A DNA stretch of 64,000 nt. Source: Anastatus disparis (taxonomy: Eukaryota; Arthropoda; Insecta; Hymenoptera; Eupelmidae). The notes beneath the pieces were generated by a model, which worked only from the letters and a program-made list of their open reading frames with translations, was not told the origin of the DNA and searched no databases. Made by a program: the position numbers and the translations under genes. Where the stretch lies: contig JAFFSR010000351.1 of the NCBI GenBank assembly GCA_017163975.1, positions 2,749,501 to 2,813,500 on the forward strand, in the 5' to 3' direction. Of the stretch, positions 63,381-64,000 are shown in pieces. Numbering within the stretch: the stretch's first letter is position 1; each line of letters begins with the position of its first letter.

Positions 63381-64000
63381 TATAGATAGTAATTACAAAA
63401 AGGATTTTGCAATGATAGGTGAAATTGAAAGTATTACAGTTGCACAAGCTCTAAAGGATGAAAATTGGAGAAAAGCAATGCAGGAAGAATATGATTCTCT
63501 CACTAAGATGAAAACATGGAAATTAGTGTATGGAAATCGACATGAGTCTATAAGACTAATTATAAGCATTGCAATTTCAAGAAAAATGCTGATCAAAACC
63601 TTTGATATTAAAACAGCTTTTTTGAATACTGAATAGAAAGAAGATATCTACATTTCTCAACCAGAAGGATTCAACGATGGGTCAGGTCGTGTTGGAAAAT
63701 TAATGAAAAGCTTGTATGGTTTGAAGCAAGCTTCCAAAGATTGGAACGCGAAGTTCACGACTTTTTTAAAAGATCTTGGGTTTGAAGATACAGATGATGA
63801 TCCATGCATCTTTTATAACAAAGATAGAAGTGTAATTATCGCAATTTTTGTAGATGACGGCCTAATTATAGGTATCAACGAACAAGAAGTAATCAAAATT
63901 TTAGAAAAATTAAGTAACAAATTTGAAATTACTTATGAAATGGAGATGAAAAATGAATTTTCCTATATTGGTATGGAAATTAAAATAAATACAGATAACA
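63381..64000 (+). pseudogene. Copia reverse transcriptase, internally deleted, open at the right edge
   Basis: ITVAQALKDENWRKAMQEEY and SLTKMKTWKLV are the usual start of copia RT. Immediately after, the frame jumps to HESIRLIISIAISRKM, so about 45-60 residues of the fingers are missing. Then follow KTFDIKTAFLN (motif A Asp), a TAG at 63634, DIYISQPEGF, KLMKSLYGLKQASKDWN and AIFVDDGLIIG, the catalytic box as FVDD. KFEITYEMEMKNEFSYIGMEI continues to the last base. Confidence 0.9.

Larger units (their letters stand above)
62593..64000 (+). mobile_element. Ty1/copia pol fragment, continues past the window
   Basis: Integrase and RT of a Ty1/copia element in one frame with only two stops (TAA at 62668, TAG at 63634). 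The 5' part, including protease and the first part of the integrase core, is missing, with the fold-back directly upstream. The right side runs off the window. Confidence 0.92.

Noticed and set aside
1..64000. Integrated polydnavirus or other viral segment
   Set aside because: No viral structural or virulence gene family was recognised; all identifiable proteins are from retroelements or DNA transposons.

Overview
This window reads as repeat-rich nuclear DNA of an arthropod, most likely an insect. The evidence is an AT-rich background carrying an R1-clade LINE, a Penelope element, Ty3/gypsy and Ty1/copia pol, a hAT transposase with a TTF-type zinc finger, many TA-targeting Tc1/mariner-like fold-backs and tRNA-headed SINEs. 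A hymenopteran such as a parasitoid wasp would fit, but nothing here names the species. Apart from one candidate locus near 49-50 kb, all convincing coding sequence belongs to mobile elements. Most of it is decayed.

Layout. 1-4.6 kb: Ty3/gypsy pol remnant (protease end, RT, RNase H, integrase) with a 311-bp TA-flanked MITE in the integrase gene, followed by a gag-like zinc-knuckle stretch. 5.1-5.7 kb: first member (E1) of a palindromic MITE family with TTA target duplications. 7.55-19.99 kb: a 12.4-kb fold-back with 2.2-kb unique outer arms, inner 20-bp satellite arrays in opposite orientation and a small loop; an R1-like LINE sits in its left satellite. 20.6-24.6 kb: two more palindromic elements, and between them a possible LTR-like block with six hairpin-forming GGGTGGAC..CACCC units and a SINE with a 15-bp target duplication.

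24.9-42.4 kb and 58.4-61.9 kb are two copies of one non-coding dispersed repeat, called the base repeat here. Because each copy lacks insertions present in the other, the pair supplies empty sites for several elements. Copy 1 carries a fold-back at TA (F), a TTA MITE (E3), a 77-bp MITE, a CACGGTGG-ended fold-back with a 4-bp duplication (C), and a TTAA-flanked palindromic MITE that was itself hit by a 4.2-kb hAT element. Element C holds a SINE, whose tail holds a 5.6-kb TA element (B), which holds a 1.7-kb TA fold-back (D) containing inverted tRNA-like sequences. Copy 2 carries E5.

43.4-48.7 kb: two unrelated inverted pairs of Penelope-type sequence, both with hammerhead-ribozyme-like cores near the arm ends. 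In the larger pair one arm still has an open RT plus GIY-YIG frame. 49.1-50.4 kb: a short minus-strand gene-like locus with a TATA box, CCAAT boxes and, unexpectedly, three tandem histone-type 3' stem-loops. 50.9-58.3 kb: three LINE copies or fragments with TCAAA-type tails, the longest having lost the ORF1/ORF2 junction and the N-terminal endonuclease. 61.9-62.6 kb: another fold-back. 62.6-64.0 kb: Ty1/copia integrase and RT running off the window.

The genes do not form a pathway. The main result is a dense, layered record of transposition in which long inverted repeats occupy roughly a third of the window. Best candidates for something undescribed: the giant satellite-armed fold-back, the histone-stem-loop locus, the arrays built from self-complementary words, and the CACGGTGG element. 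All calls rest on reading the sequence; no database search was run.
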